Shown here piece by piece: positions 1 through 6,375 of a stretch of DNA of 11,932 nucleotides. The notes under the pieces are model-generated. The model searched no databases. It saw only the letters and a list, made by a program, of their open reading frames with translations, and was not told where the DNA came from. The stretch comes from Methanosarcinales archaeon. Its GTDB lineage: Archaea; Halobacteriota; Methanosarcinia; Methanosarcinales; EX4572-44. The DNA is taken from NCBI GenBank assembly GCA_004212095.1, contig RXIJ01000076.1, forward strand, positions 1-11,932. The letters run 5' to 3'. Made by a program: the position numbers and the translations under genes. The stretch's first letter is position 1; every line of letters starts with the position of its first letter.

Positions 1-1
1 C

Positions 2-991
2 AACAACACGCTCACGAACAACACCGCTAAGGAAAATACCGGTTTTGACTTTTATGTCTCTGCTTCCTCAGATGCTCACTGTAGCAATGTCATTGAGAAC
101 AACATGGGCTCTGGCAACAGACCAATAAAATACTACAATTCTCCAGTTGATTTATCGAATGAAATTCTTTCGGAATTAATTCTTTGTAATGCTAACAACT
201 CAACTATAAACAATGTAACAATTAAGGGTTCGGGAACTTTGAAAAACAATGGATTTCTCATTCTTCGAACTGATAATTCCACTTTTACAAATATAAACTC
301 TTCGAACAGCTACTACGGCATCTCCATGTGGTCTTCGAGCAACAACACACTTACGAATAACACCGCTAACTTGAACAGCTACTACGGCATCTCCATGTGG
401 TCTTCGAGCAACAACACACTTACGAACAACACCGCTAACTTGAACAGCTACTACGGCATCTCCATGTGGTCTTCGAGCAACAACACACTTACGAATAACG
501 CCGCTAACTTGAACAGCTACGGCATCTGGCTGGCTTCTTCGAGCAACAACAACACGTTCACAGAGAACGCCGCTAACTTGAACAGCTACGGCATCTGGCT
601 GGCTTCTTCGAGCAACAACCTCCTTTACCACAACAATCTCATCAACAACACCAACAACAACGCTTATGACACAAGTACCAACCAGTGGAACACCTCGACC
701 GTTGGCAATTATTACTCAGACTACACAGGAAGCGACAGCGACGGTATCGGCGACACTTCGTATCAGATTCCAGGCAGAAGCAGCATTGATTATTTCCCTC
801 TGGTGCATCCATGGGAAAAAACACCACTGAAAGGCGATCTTGACGATGATGATAAAACCACCTCTAAAGATGCTGCAATCGCACTTCAAATAGCAGTCGG
901 CAGCCGCCAGTTCGACGATGCTGCTGATGTTAGTGGCGACGGCAGGGTTTCATCACTTGACGCTCTCATCATTCTACAGATGGTAACATGA
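2..991 (+). CDS. NosD-like parallel beta-helix surface protein with C-terminal dockerin (5' end outside window)
   Basis: Probable extracellular or cell-surface protein. The frame is open from base 2, so the start and any signal peptide lie upstream. The visible part is Asn/Ser/Thr-rich beta-helix coils with motifs such as NNTLTNNTANL, typical of the NosD/right-handed beta-helix families. The helix ends in a Tyr/Asp/Gly-rich cap (YYSDYTGSDSDGIGD), a common NosD-type C-terminal signature. A dockerin-like module fills the last ~50 residues: two calcium-loop repeats, DLDDDDKTTSKDA (Asp at loop positions 1, 3, 5 and 12) and DVSGDGRVSSLDA, each followed by a hydrophobic helix. Dockerins bind cohesin domains, so docking to a cohesin-bearing scaffold or surface partner is likely by family knowledge; no cohesin is visible here. 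The ligand or enzymatic role of the helix cannot be told. The first 300 bases are more diverged from the repeat unit than 305-580. Confidence 0.85.
   Translation, partial: NNTLTNNTAKENTGFDFYVSASSDAHCSNVIENNMGSGNRPIKYYNSPVDLSNEILSELILCNANNSTINNVTIKGSGTLKNNGFLILRTDNSTFTNINSSNSYYGISMWSSSNNTLTNNTANLNSYYGISMWSSSNNTLTNNTANLNSYYGISMWSSSNNTLTNNAANLNSYGIWLASSSNNNTFTENAANLNSYGIWLASSSNNLLYHNNLINNTNNNAYDTSTNQWNTSTVGNYYSDYTGSDSDGIGDTSYQIPGRSSIDYFPLVHPWEKTPLKGDLDDDDKTTSKDAAIALQIAVGSRQFDDAADVSGDGRVSSLDALIILQMVT
305..580 (+). repeat. Four tandem 69-bp coding repeats (23 residues each)
   Basis: Units start at 305, 374, 443 and 512, with a partial fifth from 581. Each encodes one 23-residue beta-helix coil beginning NSYYGISMWSSS or NSYGIWLASSS. 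The first three units differ at only a few bases, including synonymous sites, which points to recent tandem duplication or gene conversion rather than ancient divergence kept by selection. The fourth and fifth form a second subtype and are nearly identical to each other over their first ~40 bases. Confidence 0.9.
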
Positions 992-1004
992 GTAATCATA
1001 AGCA

Positions 1005-1025
1005 CTGCACAACGAAGTTGTGCAG
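1005..1025. repeat. Palindrome 1: perfect 9-bp stem, GAA loop
   Basis: CTGCACAAC-GAA-GTTGTGCAG, starting 13 nt after the beta-helix stop codon. Arms pair perfectly. The C-GAA-G closing matches the GNA triloop known to form unusually stable DNA mini-hairpins. It is the first member of a composite element that recurs inverted at 9838-9884. No T-run follows directly, so it does not look like a simple terminator. Confidence 0.9.
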
Positions 1026-1027
1026 AA

Positions 1028-1046
1028 CCGCGCACGAAGTGTGCGG
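1028..1046. repeat. Palindrome 2: 8-bp stem, GAA loop
   Basis: CCGCGCAC-GAA-GTGTGCGG, separated from palindrome 1 by two bases. Eight pairs include one G-T wobble (1032/1042). It has the same C-GAA-G apex as palindrome 1 but different arms, so the apex is conserved while the stem sequence varies. Confidence 0.85.
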
Positions 1047-1065
1047 AAATACCGGTAACTTGTAA

Positions 1066-1090
1066 CTCTCGACTACGGAGTAGCCGAGGG
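1066..1090. repeat. Palindrome 3: ~10-bp stem, GGA loop, abutting the next gene's ribosome-binding site
   Basis: Arms 1066-1076 and 1080-1090 surround GGA, with one mismatch (1072/1084) and one G-T pair (1067/1089). The 3' arm ends in GAGGG, which runs straight into GTGATAAT and the ATG at 1099. In RNA this stem would pair part of the G-rich sequence used as the Shine-Dalgarno. Confidence 0.75.
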
Positions 1091-1095
1091 GTGAT
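1088..1095 (+). promoter_or_regulatory. Shine-Dalgarno of the AI-2E family gene, partly inside palindrome 3
   Basis: GGGGTGAT matches the anti-Shine-Dalgarno complement (GGTGAT, 1090-1095) and ends 3 nt before ATG 1099, supporting that start. Its first three bases (1088-1090) belong to the 3' arm of palindrome 3, so stem formation could limit ribosome access; that is inference. Confidence 0.65.
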
Positions 1096-1098
1096 AAT

Positions 1099-2148
1099 AT
1101 GACATCAGAAGACGGACTTTCAATAATCATCAAGTACAAAACTGAGATTATAACAGTTACTGCTGTTTTTGTGCTGTTTTTGCTATTTTTTTTTGTGCTA
1201 TCCCCACTTCTTGATGGTATCGTGCTTGGGATTGTGTTTGCTTATGTTGCCCGCCCAATAAGGACTGCCTTTAATCATCGTTTTAAAACTGGTTCTGCAA
1301 TCATCGCTACTTCAGCAATTACAGTGCCTATCTTTTTAATTCTTGGTCTTGGTTTAATTGAAATTAGTAATAAAATCGTATGGGCAGTGCGTAATAAGGA
1401 TGTGTTGATAACCGAACTCAATGTGCTTTCTCCAAGGCTGGATATTCCTGATGTGATATATACTCAAATTCATTCCGTTCTTATAAATCTTTCAAATACT
1501 CTTGTTCCTGCCCTGGCACAACTTCCTTTGTTTGACTATGTCAAGTTTATTGGTTTAACCACTGTTAATATTGTGATTTCTGTCATAGTGTGTTTTTATC
1601 TTTTAAGAGACGGTGGAGAGAGTATAAATCGTTTTCTTGATTTGATACCGTCGAACAGGCTTAATATAACAAAAAAATTCCTTGCCGAACTTGATGGGAT
1701 TCTTGCTGCCATTTATATTGGTAATGTATATACTGCAATCATTGTTGCTGTTGTATCGTTGTTTATATTTCTGTTCTTTGGTTTTTCAAGTGTACTTGCA
1801 CTGTCAGCTTTGATATTTCTTGCAGCCCTCATACCATTGTTTGCCGGATGGATGATACTTCTGCCACTTGCGATTTATAAGTACATTCTTGTGGGACCTG
1901 CTGAGGCAGTAGTGTTTTTTATCATTGCATCCATCATTATCTATGGCCCCCCTGAACTTATTATCCGTCCCTACATCATTGGTAGCAAATCTGGCATTCA
2001 TCCACTGTTAATCATTCTCACTTTTATCGGTGGTGGTTTTGTTGGGGGTATTTCAGGATTCTTCCTTGCCCCAATGCTTCTTGGCGCACTCATTGCTGCA
2101 TATCGCGTATATATACCCTGGAAAAAAAGTTACGTACACTCTGATTAA
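1099..2148 (+). CDS. AI-2E/PerM family membrane transporter
   Basis: Polytopic membrane protein of 349 residues, the usual family length. A hydrophobic helix covers residues ~17-36 and a second follows at ~38-50, ending in the conserved YVARPI stretch. Another lies at ~67-87, then a soluble segment to ~150. Several more follow, at ~150-167, ~202-232, ~233-262, ~268-282 and ~300-335. The second half carries features of the AI-2E family (YFLLRD-like FYLLRDGGE near residue 166, and GFFLAPMLLG near 323). Members export small molecules or ions in bacteria; archaeal substrates are unknown, so no substrate is assigned. It stands alone between the palindrome cluster and the zinc-finger gene, 44 nt ahead of the latter, so co-transcription is possible. 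Codon use is T-rich and unlike the more GC-rich gene before it. Confidence 0.85.
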   Translation: MTSEDGLSIIIKYKTEIITVTAVFVLFLLFFFVLSPLLDGIVLGIVFAYVARPIRTAFNHRFKTGSAIIATSAITVPIFLILGLGLIEISNKIVWAVRNKDVLITELNVLSPRLDIPDVIYTQIHSVLINLSNTLVPALAQLPLFDYVKFIGLTTVNIVISVIVCFYLLRDGGESINRFLDLIPSNRLNITKKFLAELDGILAAIYIGNVYTAIIVAVVSLFIFLFFGFSSVLALSALIFLAALIPLFAGWMILLPLAIYKYILVGPAEAVVFFIIASIIIYGPPELIIRPYIIGSKSGIHPLLIILTFIGGGFVGGISGFFLAPMLLGALIAAYRVYIPWKKSYVHSD

Positions 2149-2192
2149 TCAGATACTTATTTCACCTTTGCAGAGTATAAGATGGAGTTATC

Positions 2193-2798
2193 ATGCCAGA
2201 ACTAATCGATACTTACTGTACAAACTGTAAGTACGTTACTATTCACACAATACTCAAAGGAGCACCAAACCAGGTTGTACAATGCACAGAGTGCGGTAGC
2301 ATTCATCCTATGACTGTCAAAAAAGAAAAAATGCATGCAATTAAAGTGGTTGTAAGCGGCGTTGATAAAACAACACATTACACTATCTTAAAACCAGCAG
2401 ATGAAGAGCTAAAAATAGGGGATGAATTTATCATAAAAACAGGAAACGAGGGTGCGACCATTGTTCATGTAACTTCCATTGAATCTGAAGCTCGCAGACT
2501 GTCACATGCTACTGTAAAAAATATCAAGACGGTCTGGACTCGAGATATAGAAGAGATTACCTTAAAAGTGGCAATCAATCTTGGACAGAAAACAAAATCC
2601 ATAAAATATAAAGTACAAGGAGATAAAGAATTTATCATTGGTTCAACAGAACATTACAAGACTGGGGTATACATAATAAAAAAAATAAAACTCCGAGACA
2701 GGGGTTTTGTATTTAGAGAAGGCGGGAGAGTGCTTGCAAAAGATATACAGCGCATCTTTGCTGAAGCCGGGAGGAGGAAAGATATGCAGCAAGATTAA
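2193..2798 (+). CDS. HVO_0476 family zinc-finger protein
   Basis: A conserved euryarchaeal protein of unknown function, 201 residues. The N-terminal zinc finger has CxxC pairs at Cys9/Cys12 and Cys31/Cys34 with ECGSIHP following the second pair. The remainder is a Lys/Glu-rich beta-type domain with no membrane segment, and the C-terminus (KDIQRIFAEAGRR) is basic. The order of zinc finger then beta-rich domain matches the HVO_0476 family as I recall it. GGAG at 2175-2178 sits 10 nt before ATG 2193. The next gene (pcm) starts 11 nt after the stop, so the two are very probably one operon. The nucleic-acid-binding role suggested by the finger is inference. Confidence 0.8.
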   Translation: MPELIDTYCTNCKYVTIHTILKGAPNQVVQCTECGSIHPMTVKKEKMHAIKVVVSGVDKTTHYTILKPADEELKIGDEFIIKTGNEGATIVHVTSIESEARRLSHATVKNIKTVWTRDIEEITLKVAINLGQKTKSIKYKVQGDKEFIIGSTEHYKTGVYIIKKIKLRDRGFVFREGGRVLAKDIQRIFAEAGRRKDMQQD

Positions 2799-2809
2799 CT
2801 GGAGACGTA

Positions 2810-3442
2810 ATGGAATTTAGCAGAAAAAGAACACGACTTGTAGATGGACTTAAGTATCATGGAATAGATCGCCGTGTGCTTGATGCAATGGATAAAGTGC
2901 CGAGGCACATATTCGTGTCAGATTCACAAAAGGAATATGCATATCAAGACACTCCTTTAAGTATTGGATCTGGGCAGACCATATCAGCACCACACATGGT
3001 TGCAATCATGTGCAATCTTTTAGACCTTGAGGACGGTATGAATGTTCTTGAGATCGGAACAGGCTCAGGATACCATGTAGCAGTAATTGCAGAACTGGTT
3101 GGAAAAACAGGGCACGTGTACACAGTAGAGCGCATCGAACAACTCACATATTTCGCAAGAGATAATCTCAAAAAAACAGGATATGCTAATGCTACTGTAA
3201 TAATCGAAGACGGCTCTCTTGGTCTTCCGGAATATGCGCCCTATGATCGAATCAGTGTTGCTGCAGCAGCACCAAAAGTGCCACAGACGCTTATCGACCA
3301 GCTTAAGGAAGGAGGAAAAATGGTGATACCAGTAGGTTCATCCCCGCAAGAACTATTCCTTGTAACAAAAAATATTGAAGTAACAATGGTAAAAATGGGG
3401 GGCGTTTCCTTTGTACCTCTAAAAGGCAAACATGGGTTTTAG
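2810..3442 (+). CDS. pcm: Protein-L-isoaspartate O-methyltransferase
   Basis: Cytoplasmic protein-repair enzyme that uses S-adenosylmethionine to methylate isoaspartyl residues formed by ageing of Asp and Asn. At 210 residues it has the usual length. The family signature GSGQTISAPHMVA spans residues 53-65. SAM-binding motif I, VLEIGTGSGYH, lies at 79-89, followed by the acidic end of the next strand (YTVERIE, 104-110). AAAAPKVPQTLIDQLKEGGKMVIPVG in the C-terminal third is also typical. GGAGAC ends a few bases before the ATG and supports this start. It is second in the operon with the HVO_0476 gene. The stop is TAG. No anomaly seen. Confidence 0.95.
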   Translation: MEFSRKRTRLVDGLKYHGIDRRVLDAMDKVPRHIFVSDSQKEYAYQDTPLSIGSGQTISAPHMVAIMCNLLDLEDGMNVLEIGTGSGYHVAVIAELVGKTGHVYTVERIEQLTYFARDNLKKTGYANATVIIEDGSLGLPEYAPYDRISVAAAAPKVPQTLIDQLKEGGKMVIPVGSSPQELFLVTKNIEVTMVKMGGVSFVPLKGKHGF

Positions 3443-3496
3443 TTTCTCTTATAAGGAATACACTGGAAAAATAAGGGAATATAAAAAATGATAAAT

Positions 3497-3593
3497 TGAA
3501 CAACCAGAAAATGCAGTCAAATCATTTGAAAGTTGTTCATTAAAATAAAAAATAAATGTTATAAAAATATTTAGAACACAAAATTTTATGTTC
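3497..3593. repeat. AT-rich convergent intergenic region with two inverted repeats
   Basis: Between pcm (+) and the zinc-ribbon gene (-). TGAACAAC at 3497-3504 pairs with GTTGTTCA at 3532-3539 (8 bp, 27-nt loop). At 3574-3593 lies an almost complete 20-bp palindrome, GAACACAAAATTTTATGTTC, with one mismatched pair of positions. These could serve as terminators for the two converging genes or as protein sites; neither is shown. Confidence 0.4.
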
Positions 3594-3618
3594 CAGCAAT
3601 TATGTCTTAAGGATTATA

Positions 3619-3789
3619 TCAATATCGTCTGAAGCTACCTCTGCTCCTTTTTTCAGCTTTTTTCTTGTCTCTACACTCTTTGCAACGTTTAGGTTCGTCA
3701 AATCCTTTTTCTTCAAAAAATTCCTGCTCTCCTGCCGTGAAAATGAACTCTTCACTACAATCCTGGCAAGTTAATGTCTTATCTTCCAT
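3619..3789 (-). CDS. Small zinc-ribbon protein (zf-trcl-like), 56 residues
   Basis: Reading from 3789 gives 56 codons before TGA. Two CxxC pairs, CQDC (Cys8, Cys11) and CKEC (Cys36, Cys39), flank the strongly conserved core EFIFTAGEQEFFEEKGF (residues 14-30), which is diagnostic of the probable zinc-ribbon domain family found widely in bacteria and archaea. The tail after Cys39 is Lys/Arg-rich (KKKAEKRSRGSFRR) and may contact nucleic acid. AAGGA lies about 8 nt ahead of the ATG. The gene stands alone, converging on pcm. Function in the family is unknown. It is too short to stand out as an ORF, but the motif match is specific. Confidence 0.88.
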   Translation of the reverse strand: MEDKTLTCQDCSEEFIFTAGEQEFFEEKGFDEPKRCKECRDKKKAEKRSRGSFRRY

Positions 3790-3927
3790 ATTTCAGTTCC
3801 TTTTTAATTTTTTATCAGTATTTTACCATCAGTCGTATTTACATGTATGATCGATAATCAGAAAGACTTCGAAGGATGCAAAAATACTTGACCGTTCAGT
3901 ATTCTTCCAGGTTTGTCTGATGCTAAC

Positions 3928-4032
3928 TTACTTCACCCGTATTAACTCATCACTACTTAATAAAGCTATCCTAACGAGGCTGTCAAATAATGTGTCTATA
4001 TGATTTTGCAGTTGTATTTCTAATTTCTTCAT
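3928..4032 (-). CDS. Possible 34-residue small protein or gene remnant
   Basis: Minus-strand reading from ATG 4032 to TAA 3928 gives a 34-residue peptide starting MKKLEIQLQNHIDTLFDSL. Heptad-like hydrophobic spacing suggests an amphipathic helix. The open frame extends about ten codons upstream of the ATG without another start. No convincing Shine-Dalgarno and no recognised family. It may be the tail of a decayed gene, or chance. It lies in the otherwise empty ~400-nt stretch between the zinc-ribbon gene and the cdrS promoter. Confidence 0.22.
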   Translation of the reverse strand: MKKLEIQLQNHIDTLFDSLVRIALLSSDELIRVK

Positions 4033-4170
4033 AAATATCTCATAAACATCCCTTGTATATAGAGATTATAATAAAATCTGCTTGGGATTCAATCGAATAG
4101 AAATGACTAATTTCAGATTGAAGAAGTATTGAAAGGAAATTTAAAAGTTTTTCGGGGATACTATAAATGT
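4033..4170. other. AT-rich intergenic stretch without a recognisable gene
   Basis: Together with 3790-3927 and the doubtful small ORF, this makes a ~380-nt gap before the cdrS-ftsZ promoter. I see no RNA gene. A short inverted repeat AATACT/AGTATT (3883-3888 and 3898-3903) and an additional TATA-like ACTATAAATG (4160-4169) are the only structures. Confidence 0.5.
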
Positions 4171-4186
4171 CGAAAGTTTTTTATAG
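4171..4186 (+). promoter_or_regulatory. Archaeal BRE/TATA promoter for cdrS-ftsZ
   Basis: CGAAAG followed by TTTTTTATAG fits the purine-rich BRE plus T/A-rich TATA layout of methanogen promoters. Transcription would start about 25 nt beyond the TATA centre, near 4205-4210, leaving a leader of ~75-80 nt before the chosen cdrS start. A second TATA-like element lies at 4160-4169. Confidence 0.5.
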
Positions 4187-4195
4187 TTGTCAGAC

Positions 4196-4206
4196 GTGTG
4201 GCACAC
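4196..4206. promoter_or_regulatory. Palindrome GTGTG-G-CACAC between TATA box and predicted start site
   Basis: An 11-bp perfect inverted repeat, 10 nt downstream of the TATA box and just before the predicted transcription start, where a bound repressor would block initiation. Ribbon-helix-helix proteins bind short palindromes, so autoregulation by the adjacent cdrS product is an attractive but untested idea. Related half-sites (CACA at 4259-4262, GTGTG at 4273-4277) follow in the leader. Confidence 0.35.
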
Positions 4207-4285
4207 CTACGACAGATACACGTATGCTGTTGAGGTACCTTTGTCGCTGTTGTATACCCACATAGTGGACATGTGTGTAAAACAA

Positions 4286-4516
4286 ATGCAAAGAGTAACA
4301 ATTAGACTCCCAGAGCAACAATCAACAATGATCGACTGGTTAGTTGAAAATGGTGAATTTTCGTCCGTAAGTGAAGCAATCAGGACGGCTATAAGAGATA
4401 TGATCGATCAACGCACTGAAAAAATAAAAGGTAGATTAAACCTTATTGGAGAAATGCAAAAAACATCTCCAGAGAGTGCTACGACCTACCTAAAACAAAC
4501 AAAAACGGGTGAATAG
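4286..4516 (+). CDS. cdrS: CdrS-like ribbon-helix-helix regulator upstream of ftsZ
   Basis: A 76-residue DNA-binding protein. The N-terminus MQRVTIRLPEQQ is the RHH DNA-contact beta strand, followed by two helices (residues ~11-22 and ~27-41, with SEAIRTAIRDMI typical of CopG/RHH dimers) and a charged C-terminal extension to residue 76. In haloarchaea the RHH protein CdrS lies directly upstream of and co-transcribed with ftsZ2 and controls cell-division genes; the same order with a 2-nt gap here supports the assignment. Start choice: the open frame reaches upstream to a TTG at 4187, but family N-termini begin at or near this Met; ATG 4271 (MCVKQ before MQRV) is the alternative. No clear Shine-Dalgarno precedes either. 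The stop is TAG. Confidence 0.82.
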   Translation: MQRVTIRLPEQQSTMIDWLVENGEFSSVSEAIRTAIRDMIDQRTEKIKGRLNLIGEMQKTSPESATTYLKQTKTGE

Positions 4517-4518
4517 AA

Positions 4519-5631
4519 ATGAAATCATTTATAATTGAATCAAGGGAACATGATAAAAACGAAAAAATGTTGCAAAAGCCTGTGGATGACGATCTTGCCA
4601 GACAGTTGGAAATACCCCGGATAATCGTTGTAGGCTGCGGCGGAGGCGGAGGCAACACGATTAATAGACTACACACCATTGGCATCGCAGATGCTCAAAC
4701 CATTGCTATAAATACCGACCGGATAGATCTTGCAAATATAAAAGCTAACAAGCGGGTACTAATTGGAAAAAAGCTGACAAAAGGACTTGGAGCCGGGGGA
4801 TACCCGGAAATAGGACGCAAAGCTGCAGAAGCGGCAAAACATGAACTTGAACAAATGCTGACCGGTGCAAACCTTGTGTTTATAACAGCAGGCATGGGTG
4901 GTGGTACAGGTACAGGCTCAGCACCTGTAGTAGCACAGATAGCCAAAGAAAGAGGCGCAATAGTGATAGGAATGGTGACCAGCCCATTTAATGTAGAGCG
5001 TGAACGAAAGATCAAAGCAAAGGAAGGGCTCGAAGAGTTGCGAAAAATATCAGACACTGTAATAGTACTGGAAAATGAACGATTGCTTAACTATGTGCCA
5101 AACCTGCCGATAGATCAAGCATTTTCAGTGATGGATCAACTGATTGCTGTAACAGTAAAAAGCATATCAGAAACTATCACCCAACCATCACTAATCAACA
5201 TCGATTACGCAGATGTGCGTGCCATAATGAAAGATGGTGGTGTAGCAGTCATGCTTGTAGGAGAAGCGAAAGGACAGGATAAAACCAATGAAGTCTTGCG
5301 GCAGGCACTCAATCATCCACTGCTCGATATAAACTACTCTGGTGCAACGGGCTGCCTACTTCACATGACTGGCGGTACTGACATGTCTCTTCAGGAAGCA
5401 GAACAGATTGCAGATGCTCTTACTTGTGAACTTGACAAACGGGCTAATGTTATATGGGGTGCAAGAGTCTCCCCAGATTACGAGGACAGAATACAAGTAC
5501 TGGCAATAATGACTGGTATCAAATTACCTATGGTACTTGGCTCTACTGACAAAGCTAGGTCACTACATTCAACTGGCAGCATTATGTCGACGAAGCCTCT
5601 ACGAGCTGATGCTTTGATAGATATAATTTAG
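4519..5631 (+). CDS. ftsZ2: Cell division protein FtsZ (FtsZ2-type)
   Basis: Tubulin-like GTPase that polymerises into the division ring at mid-cell. It has 370 residues. The nucleotide-binding start VVGCGGGGGNTINRL is at 37-51. The tubulin/FtsZ signature GGGTGTG is at 127-133. The T7 synergy loop carries NIDYADVR at 227-234, with the catalytic Asp residues intact. The end of the fold (RIQVLAIMTGI) is followed by a short tail of ~30 residues. A ~33-residue N-terminal extension (Lys/Glu/Asp-rich, ending ARQLEIPR) precedes the core, as in archaeal FtsZs. FtsZ2 rather than FtsZ1 is inferred mainly from the preceding cdrS-like gene and short tail. It is translated 2 nt after the cdrS stop, so expression is coupled. 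The stop is TAG. A T-run 30 nt downstream probably ends the transcript. Confidence 0.95.
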   Translation: MKSFIIESREHDKNEKMLQKPVDDDLARQLEIPRIIVVGCGGGGGNTINRLHTIGIADAQTIAINTDRIDLANIKANKRVLIGKKLTKGLGAGGYPEIGRKAAEAAKHELEQMLTGANLVFITAGMGGGTGTGSAPVVAQIAKERGAIVIGMVTSPFNVERERKIKAKEGLEELRKISDTVIVLENERLLNYVPNLPIDQAFSVMDQLIAVTVKSISETITQPSLINIDYADVRAIMKDGGVAVMLVGEAKGQDKTNEVLRQALNHPLLDINYSGATGCLLHMTGGTDMSLQEAEQIADALTCELDKRANVIWGARVSPDYEDRIQVLAIMTGIKLPMVLGSTDKARSLHSTGSIMSTKPLRADALIDII

Positions 5632-5661
5632 CTTGAAATACATACACCCAAACAAAATTAA

Positions 5662-5667
5662 TTTTTT
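5662..5667 (+). terminator. Oligo-T terminator after ftsZ
   Basis: TTTTTT on the coding strand 30 nt past the ftsZ stop. Runs of T suffice for termination in many archaea. A similar TTAATTTTTT context follows the orc1 pseudogene. Confidence 0.4.
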
Positions 5668-5689
5668 GTTTATGTGCTGAATTTCCCTG

Positions 5690-5742
5690 ACGTATAGAAA
5701 ATTATAAACACAACCATGTTTCCTTGCTCTTTGAAGTTCAAT
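5690..5742 (+). repeat. Dispersed ~52-bp repeat, copy A (downstream of ftsZ)
   Basis: Begins ACGTATAGAAAATTATAAAC and ends in TTGAAGTTCAAT. About three quarters of positions match 9611-9662 by eye (39 of 51 aligned bases, one gap). Copy A also has the small palindrome TTGAA-G-TTCAA at 5731-5741. It lies on the same strand as its partner and, like it, 3' of a plus-strand gene after a T-run. Confidence 0.65.
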
Positions 5743-5770
5743 AACGAATCCTTGCCACGAGACCTCATGC

Positions 5771-6373
5771 CTAAGCTCTCTTTTTTGATTCGCCGCAGAT
5801 AATTCCAGTAGCAATTAAATGTGCTGCTCTTAGTGGTTCAGGGATGTTGCTATGGATAGAAGACATCTTTACGATTTTTATTGCATCTTTCTTCTGCAAT
5901 CCTGCACACTGGATATATATTGGCTTTCCGGAATCTCTTGTGAATACTTCAATAACTTCACCTGCACTCTGAAGCAGCTTCCAGCGTTCTTCTATATAAG
6001 GTAAATTGGATAAAGCTTTTTTTATTTTTTTAAAATCAGGTTTTTTTCTCATTATCACAATAACCGGGATGCTTGTTCCAGTGTACAGTTTTTTTATGTT
6101 TAGGATGTTAAATCCTGCATACGTGATGCCGTCAAGAATGATAGCCCGGACCTGTTTATAATGACGGCTATTTATAATCATATTGATCAATTTTTCTGTG
6201 CCGTCTATGCCGTCTTTTGTGATTGTTGTACGCATCACGCCATCCATCCAGTGGCTACCTCTAAAAACAGTTCCAATGATAAGTACATCCTTTTTTACAA
6301 GTTTTGAGTCGTCTATTCCAAGTAGACGTATTTCTGGTTTAATCGTGATTTTGCCGTAGGATTCTGTTACCAT
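5771..6373 (-). CDS. DUF99 family protein (endonuclease dU / UPF0215 homologue)
   Basis: A 200-residue cytoplasmic protein of the archaeal DUF99 family, which is annotated as endonuclease dU and is related in fold to endonuclease V; a role in processing deaminated DNA is family knowledge and not shown here. Recognisable family blocks are KPEIRLLGIDDS near residues 12-23, the Gly-rich RGSHWMDGVM, RAIILDGITYAGFN (residues ~76-89; the acidic residues are candidates for metal binding), and the C-terminal PEPLRAAHLIATGI. It begins 2 nt after the prf1 stop on the same strand, so it is translated from the prf1 transcript. It converges on ftsZ, with copy A of the dispersed repeat between them. Confidence 0.85.
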   Translation of the reverse strand: MVTESYGKITIKPEIRLLGIDDSKLVKKDVLIIGTVFRGSHWMDGVMRTTITKDGIDGTEKLINMIINSRHYKQVRAIILDGITYAGFNILNIKKLYTGTSIPVIVIMRKKPDFKKIKKALSNLPYIEERWKLLQSAGEVIEVFTRDSGKPIYIQCAGLQKKDAIKIVKMSSIHSNIPEPLRAAHLIATGIICGESKKRA

Positions 6374-6375
6374 GC

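Noticed and set aside
200..631. 143-codon minus-strand frame with internal repeats
   Set aside because: Its repeats only mirror the 69-bp coding repeats of the plus-strand beta-helix gene, whose motifs and dockerin are recognisable.
3665..3850. 61-codon plus-strand frame between pcm and cdrS
   Set aside because: It is the antisense shadow of the minus-strand zinc-ribbon gene, whose CxxC motifs and conserved core are specific.
4187..4285. Extended N-terminus of the RHH regulator from a TTG at 4187
   Set aside because: Thirty-three residues before MQRVTIRLP have no counterpart in the family and would overlap the predicted promoter downstream region and palindrome.
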